In this document: positions 7,844-16,402 of the stretch, in pieces | Layout: every line of letters starts with the position of its first letter | Numbering within the stretch: position 1 is the first letter of the stretch | Origin: JAGMES01 sp023128035 | GTDB taxonomy: Bacteria; Bacillota; Halanaerobiia; DY22613 | Assembly: GCA_030627905.1 (NCBI GenBank) | Contig: DAOVRZ010000030.1 | Location: 1 to 48,710, forward strand | Direction of reading: 5' to 3' | DNA: 48,710 nt | Made by a program: the position numbers and the translations under genes | Notes under the pieces: generated by a model | The model's input: the letters and a program-made list of their open reading frames with translations, nothing else | The model's database searches: none | What the model was told of the DNA's origin: nothing

Positions 7844-8995
7844 ATGACAAAAAAGATTATGGTAGTGGCCGGTGAAGTATCTGGAGATATGCAGGCTGCC
7901 CGGGTAATTAAAGCTTTACAGCAAAAAGAGCAGGATGTAACCTTTATTGGAATGGGCGGAGAAGAGATGCGCAAAGCTGGTGTGGATATTTGCTATGATC
8001 CGACTCAATTTAGCACAATTGGTTTTGTTGAAGCATTGAAACATTTACGAAAATTTAATCGATTGATCGATATGTTATCAGATATTATAGATAAAGAAAA
8101 ACCAGATCTACTATTTTTGGTAGACTATTCTGGATTTAATATGAAGATGGCTAAAATTGGTCATAAAAAAGGTATACCAATAGTTAATTACTTTAGCCCT
8201 TCTGCATGGGTATGGGGTGAATGGCGTGCTCGAAAGATGGCTAAATGGGGAGCAAAAATTGCTGCTGTTTTTCCAATGGAAGCTGAAATTTATGAAAAAA
8301 ATGATGCTGAGGTCACCTTTGTTGGGCATCCATTATTAGATTTTGTGTCATCATCATTATCTCATGATGAATTCCGAAATTTATATGGATTAAAGGAAGA
8401 TGATCTGATCATCGGTTTGTTGCCTGGAAGCCGTCGTGGTGAGATTATCTCCCTTTTGCCTTCAATGTTAGGAGCAGCTCGAAGGATTGTGGAGAAGTTT
8501 CCTAAAGCAATTTTTTTGATGCCTTTAGCCTCACCTCAATTTAAAGAAATAATATATTCTATGGGGAAAGATCACATTGAGGATTTACCATTGATTTTTA
8601 CTGAAGGCCAATCATATGAAGTAATGGATAATGCTGAATTGATTTTAGTGGCATCAGGGACGGCTACTTTGGAAGCCGCATGTTTTGGAACGCCTATGGT
8701 AATTGCTTATCAGACTTCAAGGAGTACATATTTGTTGGGTAGACTTATGGCAAAGGTTCAATTTGCCGGGTTACCTAATATTATTGCAAGCAAGCAGATT
8801 GTTCCGGAATTTTTACAAAAAGAAGTAACTTCAACTAATTTAGCTCAAGCTGCCATAGAAATTCTTGAAAATTCGTCAAAGATGGCTGAAATCAAGATGG
8901 AATTAAGCAGAGTTCGCCAGTTATTAGGTCAAACTGGAGCGGTTGAACGTGTTGCTGATCTGATTATAACTACTTTGAAAGAAAATGAATTTTAG
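7844..8995 (+). CDS. lpxB: Lipid-A-disaccharide synthase
   Basis: A GT19 glycosyltransferase that joins lipid X to UDP-diacylglucosamine to make the tetra-acyl disaccharide at the inner face of the inner membrane. It is 383 residues, the family length. The N-terminal motif VVAGEVSGDMQAA is followed by FLVDYSGFNMKMAK and SPSAWVWGEWRARKMAKW. The UDP-binding half shows LLPGSRRGEI and SGTATLEAACFGTPMVIAY, all classic LpxB. GTG 7841 precedes ATG 7844; AGGTGA lies 7 bases before the ATG, so I use 7844. It lies 7 bases after lpxI. Confidence 0.96.
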   Translation: MTKKIMVVAGEVSGDMQAARVIKALQQKEQDVTFIGMGGEEMRKAGVDICYDPTQFSTIGFVEALKHLRKFNRLIDMLSDIIDKEKPDLLFLVDYSGFNMKMAKIGHKKGIPIVNYFSPSAWVWGEWRARKMAKWGAKIAAVFPMEAEIYEKNDAEVTFVGHPLLDFVSSSLSHDEFRNLYGLKEDDLIIGLLPGSRRGEIISLLPSMLGAARRIVEKFPKAIFLMPLASPQFKEIIYSMGKDHIEDLPLIFTEGQSYEVMDNAELILVASGTATLEAACFGTPMVIAYQTSRSTYLLGRLMAKVQFAGLPNIIASKQIVPEFLQKEVTSTNLAQAAIEILENSSKMAEIKMELSRVRQLLGQTGAVERVADLIITTLKENEF

Positions 8996-9013
8996 GAAAG
9001 TGGGGATAGTGGA

Positions 9014-10246
9014 ATGGATGTAATTCTTACAACTAATAGTCCAGGTGAAGTATCAGCTTGGGTAAAACCTATGGTTAAAAGAATCAAAAAAGAATTGCCA
9101 CATAGTAAGATTACAGTTTTTATTCCTCCTTGTACTTTTGCCAGTGGTAGAGAAGTGCCAGTGGTTGAAAGTTTTCCAGAAGTTGATCAGGTGATTGGAC
9201 CTGGTGATTATATACGGTATGTAATTTTTAGACAAAATATTTTCAAAAAGAAACCCAAGGGTTTTCGACCCGCTAATGAGGGTTTTGTTCTTTTTTTGGG
9301 AGGAGACTTAGGCCATGCTACGCTTTTGGGTAAGAGGTTTAATTTTCCTATTTATGCTTATAGTGAGCGAGATGCTGGGCATGATGAGAAGATTCGTCTC
9401 TTTTTTGTTCCTTCAGAGAAGGTTGAAACTCGATTAAAAAGTAAAGGGATAAACAGTGCTAAGATAAGAATTGTTGGTGATCTGATGTTGGATGCTGTTA
9501 AACCTGATTTTTCTAAGGAGGAGATCAGGCAAAGATTGGGGATCGACGAGAATGATAAGGTGATAAACATCTTTCCTGGGAGTAGACCTCATGAACTGGT
9601 TGAAACAGTTCCACTTTTCTTAAAATCGTTAACTCTGCTTAAAGAAAAAATGAAAATTATCATCACTCTAGCACCTTTTATAACTCTAGATAATTTTCAG
9701 AAATTTTTAAAAGGGCTTCAAGATAGTACTTGTAAGATTAGTGATACAGGTATTGAGGGAATTTATAACCTTACGATAGATGAGCATAAATTTATTATCT
9801 ATCAAGGTAATTCTTATAATTCGATGCAAGTGAGCAATCTAGCACTATCTTTACCAGGTACCAATAATGTCGAATTGGCTGCTATGGAAATTCCTACTTT
9901 GGTTATTTTACCATTGAATAGACCAGAGCTAATACCTTTACCTGGTTTAGTTGGAATTATAGGTCAAATTCCATTGCTGGGTTCTTTCTTAAAACGTAAG
10001 ATTGTAATTCCAAAATTGTTACCTAAATTTAAATTTATCTCACCAGTAAATCGTTCAGCAGATGAAAAGATTTTTCCTGAGTTAATTGGTGTGTTAACTC
10101 CTAAGATGATTGCTGAACGGATTAGGGAGGTATTAGAACAGGAAATTTTTGATGTTAAAGAACGATTACAAAATTATAAAAAAGAAGAGAAGGCCGCAGA
10201 AAAAATTATTTCCGAGATTCGCGCAGACCTTCTCTCATTCCATTAA
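9014..10246 (+). CDS. LpxB-like glycosyltransferase paralogue of unknown acceptor
   Basis: A 410-residue protein with a GT-B layout parallel to LpxB: N-terminal TTNSPGEVSAWVKPMVKRI, a central FPGSRPHEL phosphate-binding turn and SLPGTNNVELAAMEIPTLV, matching the SGTATLEAA region of true LpxB. It lacks the lipid-X motif SAWVWGEWR. Instead it carries a hydrophobic stretch rich in Pro, Leu and Gly near residues 310-335, which could touch the membrane. It lies 18 bases after lpxB and is probably in the same operon. Its last 41 bases overlap the convergent GT2 gene. I infer a sugar transfer to lipid A or a related lipid. It is clearly not a second copy with the same job. Confidence 0.7.
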   Translation: MDVILTTNSPGEVSAWVKPMVKRIKKELPHSKITVFIPPCTFASGREVPVVESFPEVDQVIGPGDYIRYVIFRQNIFKKKPKGFRPANEGFVLFLGGDLGHATLLGKRFNFPIYAYSERDAGHDEKIRLFFVPSEKVETRLKSKGINSAKIRIVGDLMLDAVKPDFSKEEIRQRLGIDENDKVINIFPGSRPHELVETVPLFLKSLTLLKEKMKIIITLAPFITLDNFQKFLKGLQDSTCKISDTGIEGIYNLTIDEHKFIIYQGNSYNSMQVSNLALSLPGTNNVELAAMEIPTLVILPLNRPELIPLPGLVGIIGQIPLLGSFLKRKIVIPKLLPKFKFISPVNRSADEKIFPELIGVLTPKMIAERIREVLEQEIFDVKERLQNYKKEEKAAEKIISEIRADLLSFH

Positions 10247-11114
10247 AATATGCATGGATCAGTTTGAATTGAGATATAAAGCGAAATAAGCGTTTTCGAT
10301 TGGTTTTTTTCAAGAATTCCAAAAGATTTTCGGTTACTTTCCAATCTGGCCAGCCACCTAGATTAAGTAATCGTTCTAAAAGAAAAAAAGGCCAGGCATA
10401 AAGAGTGGTTAATCGTGTCCGAATAGTTGGATTTTTAGCATAGAAAAGAAGGGCCATCTTACCTCGTTCTTTTTCTTTTTTCAACATTTGAGGTAAATAA
10501 TCTAATGAAACTGGTGGATTGTAATGATATCCAATAGCATCTATTACTTTTATTTTTTGCAAACCTAAGTCAAGAAGACGGTGTCCTAATTCTAGGTCTT
10601 CCCAACCATATTGGTTAAACTCTTCATCGAAAAGACCTGCTTTTAACAAAAATTCTTTCCTTACAGAAGAGTTGCCTGTTGCAAAGGAAGCACGGGAATA
10701 GTCAGTAATTTTATGTTCTTCAGATGTGGGATCTTCAAAATTTGAGGTATTGATGACGACTCCGTTGACGATAGTGTTTTTGTGATTTTTATGTTCTTTT
10801 AAATGTGATTCCACAAAGATGTGATTTACGACTATATCACTATCGATAAAGATAATAATTTCCCCTTTAGCATGATGGATTCCGTTGTTTCGAGCAATTG
10901 CTCGTCCACTATTAGGCTGATAGATATAGCGGATAAGCTGGTTTGCCTTGATAGCTTGTACCATCTTATCTGTACCATCGGTGGAACCATCATCAACTAG
11001 AATTACTTCATAGTCAACATGTGCGATAGATTGATTAGTGATGGCAAGAAGAGTTTTTTTAAGAATATCTTTCCGGTTAAATGTCGGAATGATTACACTT
11101 GCTTTCGGTTTCAT
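10206..11114 (-). CDS. Family 2 glycosyltransferase
   Basis: A 302-residue GT-A enzyme. The N-terminus has ASVIIPTFNRKDILKKTL and VILVDDGSTDGT; a DxD-type FIDSDIVV follows, and the galactosyltransferase-like C-terminal region shows GWEDLELGHRLLDLG, a catalytic ED motif. The start is set to the ATG complement at 11112-11114 (protein MKPKASVII), preceded by AGGAAG; a 27-residue upstream extension has no ribosome site. It lies on the opposite strand inside the lpx block, converges with the LpxB-like gene and diverges from the MsbA-like gene. It probably adds a sugar to the LPS core or another glycan. The sugar and acceptor are unknown. Confidence 0.88.
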   Translation of the reverse strand: MKPKASVIIPTFNRKDILKKTLLAITNQSIAHVDYEVILVDDGSTDGTDKMVQAIKANQLIRYIYQPNSGRAIARNNGIHHAKGEIIIFIDSDIVVNHIFVESHLKEHKNHKNTIVNGVVINTSNFEDPTSEEHKITDYSRASFATGNSSVRKEFLLKAGLFDEEFNQYGWEDLELGHRLLDLGLQKIKVIDAIGYHYNPPVSLDYLPQMLKKEKERGKMALLFYAKNPTIRTRLTTLYAWPFFLLERLLNLGGWPDWKVTENLLEFLKKTNRKRLFRFISQFKLIHAYFNGMREGLRESRK

Positions 11115-11165
11115 GATAAACTTCCTTTCTATTGTGAAGACTAAAATTATTAATAAGCTAAACTT

Positions 11166-11195
11166 ATTATATAGTATCTGACACATTTGATGCAA
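11166..11195 (-). promoter_or_regulatory. SigA-type promoter for the reversed GT2 gene
   Basis: On the minus strand, TTGCAT (11195-11190) and TATAAT (11171-11166) are separated by 18 bp. The -10 is a perfect match and the -35 matches 4 of 6. It lies about 50 bases upstream of the GT2 start. Confidence 0.55.
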
Positions 11196-11218
11196 GTTTA
11201 TAAGTTAGGGTGATTAAT

Positions 11219-12931
11219 ATGAAAGTATATCGACGATTATTTCAATATTTTAAAACTTTAAAAGGTAAATTGTTTTTAGGTTTATTCTGCCTATTAGTAA
11301 TGACACTTGCAAATCTGATGGTGCCTTTGATTTTGCAAGAATTTATATCTATTCTAGAAAGACTTTCTATTGGCAGATTAAACTTTCTTGTCTTTGGCTT
11401 TTTTCTTTTGTTTTTTATCAAAGGTATTTTTTACTATAGTCAGGCGTATCTGTTAGCTTTAGTAGGTCAGAAAGTGGCTTTAAAGTTAAGAGAAGAGCTT
11501 TATCATCATTTACAATATATGTCTTTGGCATTTCATCAAAGAATGCAGGTGGGAGAGTTAATTTCCAGGATCACCAATGATACTCAGGTAGTAGAAAATA
11601 GTTTGGTGCTTGCATTACCTGGTTTGATTGCTCAACCTTTGACAGTTGTTGGTTCGGTCGCATTTCTTTTCATGATTCATTGGAAGCTTGCACTTTTTAC
11701 TTTAGCAGTCTTTCCTTTTATTGCAATGGTTATCAATAATTTTGGTAGCAGAATGCGCCAGGTTAGTAATAAAATTCAGGCTGCAATTTCGGATATAACA
11801 ACGATTGTTCAAGAAAATTTTTCAGCTATTCGAATTATCAAAGCCTTCTCTAAAGAGAGTGATGAGAGTAAAAAGTATGATAAGGCTCTAGTAAAAAATT
11901 TCAACTCTAGCATGAAGAGTGTCCAGATTATGGCTACAATGAATCCGATAATTGAACTATTAGCTTCAATCGGTGGGATTGCTTTTTTCTGGTATGGAGG
12001 TATGGAAGTAATCCGTGGGAATCTAACAACAGCAGAATTGGTAGGTTTTATTGCTTATCTAGGGATTATCATTAAACCGTTAAGTTTAATTAGTCGTGAT
12101 TTGAATCTGATGCAGAGAGCGGCTGGTGCATTGGAGCGAATTTTTGAAATTTTAGATGTAGAAGAATATATTATAGAGAAAGATAATCCGATTCAACTTC
12201 CACCTATCAAAGGAAATGTTGAATTTGATCATGTAACTATGGGTTATAATGATCGGGAAGTAGAAGTTTTAAAAGACATTTCTTTAAAAGTTAAACCAGG
12301 CCAGGTTGTTGCTTTTGTAGGAGAAAGTGGGGCAGGTAAGACTACTTTGGTGAATTTGATCCCCCGTTTTTATGATCCTATAGCAGGGAAGATTACTATT
12401 GATGGGTTTGATTTGCGGGATGTGACCATAAAATCACTTCGAAAACAGATTGCGATAGTTCCGCAAGAGACGATTCTTTTTAAGGGAACTATTGCCTATA
12501 ATATTGCTTATGGTAAAAAAGGTGCGACGATGGAAGAGATTGAGATGGCAGCGAGACGAGCAAATGCTCACCAATTTATTACAGATTTTAGTGAAGGTTA
12601 TCAAACGATGGTAGGTGAGAGGGGTCAATCTTTATCAGGTGGTCAAAGACAGCGGATTTCTATTGCTAGAGCAATTTTAGCTGATCCAAAGATTTTGATT
12701 CTTGATGAAGCGACTTCGGCTTTGGATACGGCATCAGAGTTGTTGGTTAAAGAGGCATTAAATGAAGTAATGCTAAACCGCACAACTTTTCTTATTGCCC
12801 ATCGATTATCTACAGTAGTAAATGCGGATCTAATTGTAGTTTTAGATAAAGGAAAGATTGTGGAGATGGGAACTCATGATGAATTGCTTGATAAAGAAGA
12901 ATATTATTATCGACTTTATCAGGCTCAGTAA
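11219..12931 (+). CDS. msbA: Lipid A/lipid exporter ABC protein, MsbA-like
   Basis: A 570-residue half-transporter with a six-helix membrane domain (residues 1 to about 310) fused to an ATPase. The ATPase has Walker A GESGAGKTT, signature LSGGQRQRISIARAIL, Walker B ILILDEATSALD and the switch His in IAHRLS. Intracellular-loop motifs such as HQRMQVGELISRITNDTQ are typical of MsbA and lipid flippases. The start is ATG 11219, with AGGGTGA upstream; the GTG at 11210 is less likely. From its place between lpxB-type genes and the lpt genes, I infer that it flips lipid A or LPS to the outer face of the inner membrane. Sequence alone cannot exclude another lipid substrate. Confidence 0.85.
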   Translation: MKVYRRLFQYFKTLKGKLFLGLFCLLVMTLANLMVPLILQEFISILERLSIGRLNFLVFGFFLLFFIKGIFYYSQAYLLALVGQKVALKLREELYHHLQYMSLAFHQRMQVGELISRITNDTQVVENSLVLALPGLIAQPLTVVGSVAFLFMIHWKLALFTLAVFPFIAMVINNFGSRMRQVSNKIQAAISDITTIVQENFSAIRIIKAFSKESDESKKYDKALVKNFNSSMKSVQIMATMNPIIELLASIGGIAFFWYGGMEVIRGNLTTAELVGFIAYLGIIIKPLSLISRDLNLMQRAAGALERIFEILDVEEYIIEKDNPIQLPPIKGNVEFDHVTMGYNDREVEVLKDISLKVKPGQVVAFVGESGAGKTTLVNLIPRFYDPIAGKITIDGFDLRDVTIKSLRKQIAIVPQETILFKGTIAYNIAYGKKGATMEEIEMAARRANAHQFITDFSEGYQTMVGERGQSLSGGQRQRISIARAILADPKILILDEATSALDTASELLVKEALNEVMLNRTTFLIAHRLSTVVNADLIVVLDKGKIVEMGTHDELLDKEEYYYRLYQAQ

Positions 12932-12967
12932 AAAAGGTAGTAATTAACACAGTGAAGGAGGCATCTG

Positions 12968-14158
12968 ATGCCGAAGGTTCGTTCGATATTGATGTTAAGT
13001 AATGGGCATGGTGAGGATATAATTGGGGCTGCCCTTTTAAGAGATTTATTAGAGAAAGAGCAAGGACTATGGGTGAGAGTTTTACCGATAGTTGGGGATG
13101 GGAAAGCTTATAAAGATTTGCCTGTGAAACTTTTAGGTCCGTTGAAAAAGTTGCCAACTGGGGGATTTATGAGGCAAAATCTAAAAAATTTTTATAAAGA
13201 TATTAGAGGTGGTTTACTAGGTCATACCTATGATCAGATTCAGGTTCTTAGAAAGGTACGTAATGAAGTTGATTTAGTCATCTCGGTTGGTGATGTGCTA
13301 TTAGTACTTTTAGCAGGGCTTTTTGTGAAGAAACAGATGGTTTTTCTACCTACAGCTAAATCTGAGTATATTACTGGTCACTATGGAGTTGAGAAAAGTT
13401 TAATGCGTAAATATGCTCATCTTGTTCTACCTAGAGATGAAAAAACGGCAAAAGTATTGGCTGAATCTAATGTACCAGCTCGATTTGTTGGCAATGCCAT
13501 GATGGATAGTTATAAAATTTTTCAAAGAAATTTTGATATTGCTGAAGATGCAAGAATAGTAGGGATTTTACCTGGAAGCAGGGATGAGGCTTATCAAAAT
13601 ATGAAAGACATTTTAAAAGTAATAGAACGGTTGGAAAGTTTAAAGGTTGATAAGATGGAGTATTTGGTTGCTCTTGCTAATCAAATTTCTTTAGAACGAT
13701 TAGAACGACAAGCGAATGAGATTGGTTGGAAGATGATTCGTTCGAGTGAGCAAAACATGTTAGCAGAAGGGATTGTGGCTTTGCTAGTTAGCCAGAACGA
13801 AATCTGTGTTAAATTAACCAAAGGATCTTTTGGTGATCTGTTGGAGAAAAGTGAAATTTTCATTGGCCTAGCTGGGACTGCCAATGAACAGGCTGTGGGT
13901 ATGGGTAAGCCTCTTGTTGCTTTTCCGACTGCTGGCCCTCAATTTAACGAAAAATTTGTTAAAGCTCAGAAAAAACTATTGGGAGATAGTATTTCTGTTG
14001 TTGAGCTTAATCCTGAAAAGGTTGCAGAAGAACTTTTAATGATTTTGTATGATAAAGAAAGATATCAAAAAATGGGAAAAATCGGAATAGAACGGATGGG
14101 CCCTAAAGGTGGTATTCATCGTATGTCCAAGTTGATTTTAGAGCAACTAGGGCTATGA
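12968..14158 (+). CDS. Lipid-A-disaccharide-synthase-related protein
   Basis: A 396-residue GT-B protein that I recognise as the LpxB-related family best known from cyanobacteria (TIGR03492-type). It opens with ILMLSNGHGEDIIGAALL and has LPTGGFMRQN, VGILPGSRDEAY and a C-terminal IGLAGTANEQAVGMGKPLVAF corresponding to the LpxB SGTATLEAA region. It lacks the true LpxB tryptophan motif. The start ATG follows a textbook GGAGG. It is the third LpxB-fold gene within 6.4 kb. Its reaction is unknown; occurrence in LPS-bearing lineages suggests a lipid-linked sugar transfer in the envelope. Confidence 0.8.
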   Translation: MPKVRSILMLSNGHGEDIIGAALLRDLLEKEQGLWVRVLPIVGDGKAYKDLPVKLLGPLKKLPTGGFMRQNLKNFYKDIRGGLLGHTYDQIQVLRKVRNEVDLVISVGDVLLVLLAGLFVKKQMVFLPTAKSEYITGHYGVEKSLMRKYAHLVLPRDEKTAKVLAESNVPARFVGNAMMDSYKIFQRNFDIAEDARIVGILPGSRDEAYQNMKDILKVIERLESLKVDKMEYLVALANQISLERLERQANEIGWKMIRSSEQNMLAEGIVALLVSQNEICVKLTKGSFGDLLEKSEIFIGLAGTANEQAVGMGKPLVAFPTAGPQFNEKFVKAQKKLLGDSISVVELNPEKVAEELLMILYDKERYQKMGKIGIERMGPKGGIHRMSKLILEQLGL

Positions 14159-14197
14159 TTGTATATTTAATATTACATATTTAATAAGAGTAAAATT

Positions 14198-14227
14198 GCA
14201 GGGATTGCTAAGATTAACGCCGAATTC
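14198..14227 (+). promoter_or_regulatory. SigH-type promoter candidate before galU
   Basis: -35-like GCAGGGATT (14198-14206; one mismatch), a 12-bp spacer, then -10-like GCCGAATTC (14219-14227; one mismatch in the flank, GAAT core intact). It lies 30 bases upstream of the galU start, with exactly the same spacing as the lpxC element. Confidence 0.4.
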
Positions 14228-14257
14228 TCTAGTAATGAACTAAAGGGGGAGATTTTG

Positions 14258-15127
14258 ATGAAAATAAAGACTGCGGTTATTCCAGCAGCAGGTTTTGGAA
14301 CACGTTTGCTACCCGCTACGAAGGCTCAACCAAAAGAGATGCTTCCTTTGGTGGATAAACCTACGATTCAATATATTATTGAAGAAGCAGTAGAAGCTGG
14401 AATTGAAGATATAATTATTATTACTGGCCGCGATAAGCGTGCTATCGAAGATCATTTTGATAAATCTTTTGAATTGGAATATTTATTAGAAAAAAACGGA
14501 AAAACTGAACTCTTAAAAGAGATACGCCAAATTTCTGATATGGTGCGAATCCACTATGTGCGTCAAAAGGAACCATTAGGATTAGGCCATGCAATTCATT
14601 GTGCCAAATATCATGTAAAAGATGCTCCTTTTGCAGTGTTATTAGGTGATGATGTGATTGTAAGTGAAAAACCTGTCATCGGGCAGATGATGGAGATTTA
14701 TGAGCAAAATAATAGTGGGGTATTAGCTGTTAGCCAGGTAAGAAAAGAGGATGTATCTAGTTATGGTATCTTAGATGCTGAGAAAGTAAATGATAAGCTA
14801 TATCAAGTAAAAGATATGATAGAGAAACCTTCTCTTGAAGAGGCTCCCTCCAACTTGGCGGTTATAGGGCGTTATATTTTACCTCCAGATATTTTTGATA
14901 TTTTGGAGAATTTACCTCCAGGAAAAGGTAATGAAATTCAATTGACAGATGCGATAAAAATTCTAAACAAAAAGCAGCAGGTTTACGGTTATGTTTTTGA
15001 AGGTCAGCGCTTTGATGTTGGAAAGAAGGAAGGATTTTTAGAAGCAACAGTTGAGTTAGCTTTGATGCGTCCTGATTTGAAGGATAATTTTGCAAGTTAT
15101 TTGAAGAAAAGAGTTCAAACTCTTTAG
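14258..15127 (+). CDS. galU: UTP-glucose-1-phosphate uridylyltransferase
   Basis: Makes UDP-glucose from UTP and glucose-1-phosphate, supplying LPS core, exopolysaccharide and galE. It is 289 residues, the normal GalU length. The nucleotide-binding N-terminus is AVIPAAGFGTRLLPATKAQPK, followed by LVDKPTIQYIIEEA, the LLGDDV motif and the sugar-binding EKP region. The start is ATG 14258 behind AAAGGGGGA; a TTG at 14255 is less likely. It has its own promoter candidate, and a shared terminator separates it from the convergent GT4 gene. Confidence 0.96.
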   Translation: MKIKTAVIPAAGFGTRLLPATKAQPKEMLPLVDKPTIQYIIEEAVEAGIEDIIIITGRDKRAIEDHFDKSFELEYLLEKNGKTELLKEIRQISDMVRIHYVRQKEPLGLGHAIHCAKYHVKDAPFAVLLGDDVIVSEKPVIGQMMEIYEQNNSGVLAVSQVRKEDVSSYGILDAEKVNDKLYQVKDMIEKPSLEEAPSNLAVIGRYILPPDIFDILENLPPGKGNEIQLTDAIKILNKKQQVYGYVFEGQRFDVGKKEGFLEATVELALMRPDLKDNFASYLKKRVQTL

Positions 15128-15130
15128 AGG

Positions 15131-15157
15131 AAAAGCCACAGGCGAACTGTGGCTTTT
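15131..15157. terminator. Bidirectional terminator between galU and the convergent GT4 gene
   Basis: A perfect 11-bp stem, AAAAGCCACAG (15131-15141) with CTGTGGCTTTT (15147-15157), has a 5-nt loop. The A-rich left and T-rich right flanks let it work on both strands, and both genes end within 5 bases of it. Confidence 0.85.
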
Positions 15158-15160
15158 CGT

Positions 15161-16249
15161 TTAACTAAATAATGATAAATAGACTTTTTCTGTTTCTTCT
15201 AGCATTCGTTCAACGGCAAACTCTTTGTTATATGTTTCTCTAGCTTTTTCTCCAATATTTTTTCTTAAGATTGGATCATCCAAGAGTTTTTGTATGGCTT
15301 TTGCTAAAGCATTAGAGTTAGATGGCGGAACTAATAACCCATTTTTACCATCTTCAATTACTTCAGGAATTCCGCCTACTTCTGTGGCGATAATTGGTTT
15401 GTCATGTCCCATACCTTCCATCAAGACCAGTGGATGTGCTTCATGGAGAGATGGGATGACAAAAATATCATATATATGAAGATAATCATGAACATTTTTT
15501 TGATATCCTGTAAAGGTTATTTTATCATTGAGATTAAGTTGATTTACTTGATTTTTGAGTTCAGTTTCTTTGCTTCCAGAACCAACAATTACTAAATGAA
15601 GAGAAGGATATTTTTCTTGAATTGAAGAATAAGCATCAATAAGAAAATTAATTCCTTTGGTTGTTTCAAATCTGGCTATCGCACCGATGATAAGCTTGCC
15701 AGAAATCTTGTTGAGATCTGAAGGTTTTTTTAGTTCAAGCTTTTTAGGATCAGGAACACCATTATGAATGGTCTGAATGATCTTAGGTTGTATTCTTTTT
15801 TTAATGAGAATTTCTTCTTCCACTTTTGCAACGGTAATTACTTTGGAAGCAAATCTATTACAGACTTTGGCACACCCTAAGTAATCCCAACTTTTTCGAG
15901 GACCATGAAATCCATGAACTGTAAAAAGGATAGGGATTTTACGATTAATCATTTTTACTAATATGATTAGTTCAGGCGCACCATGAATATGGATTAAATC
16001 AATGGTGTTTTCTTTTAAGATTTTTTTGAGTTGAGCGAAAAAAGTTTTTAGCCCTGAAATCAGTTTTTGATCAAGGCGAGGAAAAGGGTAATATTTAACT
16101 TTTCGAGCTGTGAATTGATCAGAAGTCTTCCCAGGGGGTGCAAGTAAAAAAAGCTCATATTTATCTTCAAATCCGGTAATTAGGTCAAGTACGTGTTTTT
16201 CTGTGCCACCTATACTCAAATAAGGTATAATATACAATATTTTTTTCAA
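15161..16249 (-). CDS. Family 4 glycosyltransferase
   Basis: A 362-residue GT-B retaining enzyme. It starts with KKILYIIPYLSIGGTEKHVL (acceptor-side loop GGTE). It has the donor half motifs IGAIARFETTKGINFLIDAY, IVGSGSKE and the EX7E-type region PSLHEAHPLVLMEGMGHDKP, then VGGIPEVIEDGKNG. The start is TTG 16249, since AAAGGTGGG lies about 8 bases before it; a GTG at 16261 overlaps that site. It is on the minus strand between galU and lptC with its own SigH-type promoter candidate. The likely role is sugar addition to LPS or an exopolysaccharide; the substrate is unknown. Confidence 0.88.
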   Translation of the reverse strand: MKKILYIIPYLSIGGTEKHVLDLITGFEDKYELFLLAPPGKTSDQFTARKVKYYPFPRLDQKLISGLKTFFAQLKKILKENTIDLIHIHGAPELIILVKMINRKIPILFTVHGFHGPRKSWDYLGCAKVCNRFASKVITVAKVEEEILIKKRIQPKIIQTIHNGVPDPKKLELKKPSDLNKISGKLIIGAIARFETTKGINFLIDAYSSIQEKYPSLHLVIVGSGSKETELKNQVNQLNLNDKITFTGYQKNVHDYLHIYDIFVIPSLHEAHPLVLMEGMGHDKPIIATEVGGIPEVIEDGKNGLLVPPSNSNALAKAIQKLLDDPILRKNIGEKARETYNKEFAVERMLEETEKVYLSLFS

Positions 16250-16278
16250 AATAAAACCCACCTTTCATTTCTTATCAA

Positions 16279-16307
16279 GTATTCTGGAGAGAATAAGAAA
16301 ATCCTTT
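16279..16307 (-). promoter_or_regulatory. SigH-type promoter candidate for the reversed GT4 gene
   Basis: Read on the minus strand: AAAGGATTT (16307-16299; full match to RNAGGAWWW), an 11-bp spacer, then CCAGAATAC (16287-16279; GAAT core intact, two flank mismatches). It lies 30 bases before the TTG start. Confidence 0.45.
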
Positions 16308-16348
16308 TCAATATGTTATTATTTTTCCCTACCTTCCAGAGATTACTT

Positions 16349-16377
16349 AAAGGAAATCTTCGATTTATAGAGAAAAT
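16349..16377 (+). promoter_or_regulatory. Weak SigH-type promoter candidate before lptC
   Basis: AAAGGAAAT (16349-16357; full match), an 11-bp spacer, then AGAGAAAAT (16369-16377), where the GAAT core is GAAA. It lies 26 bases upstream of the lptC start. It is weaker than the others because of the core mismatch. Confidence 0.25.
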
Positions 16378-16402
16378 AAGAGAGAGGAGAGGAGGTATTT
16401 TT

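Noticed and set aside
12810..13157. A 115-codon minus-strand frame across the msbA-lpxB-related junction
   Set aside because: It overlaps two well supported plus-strand genes and lacks a start signal.
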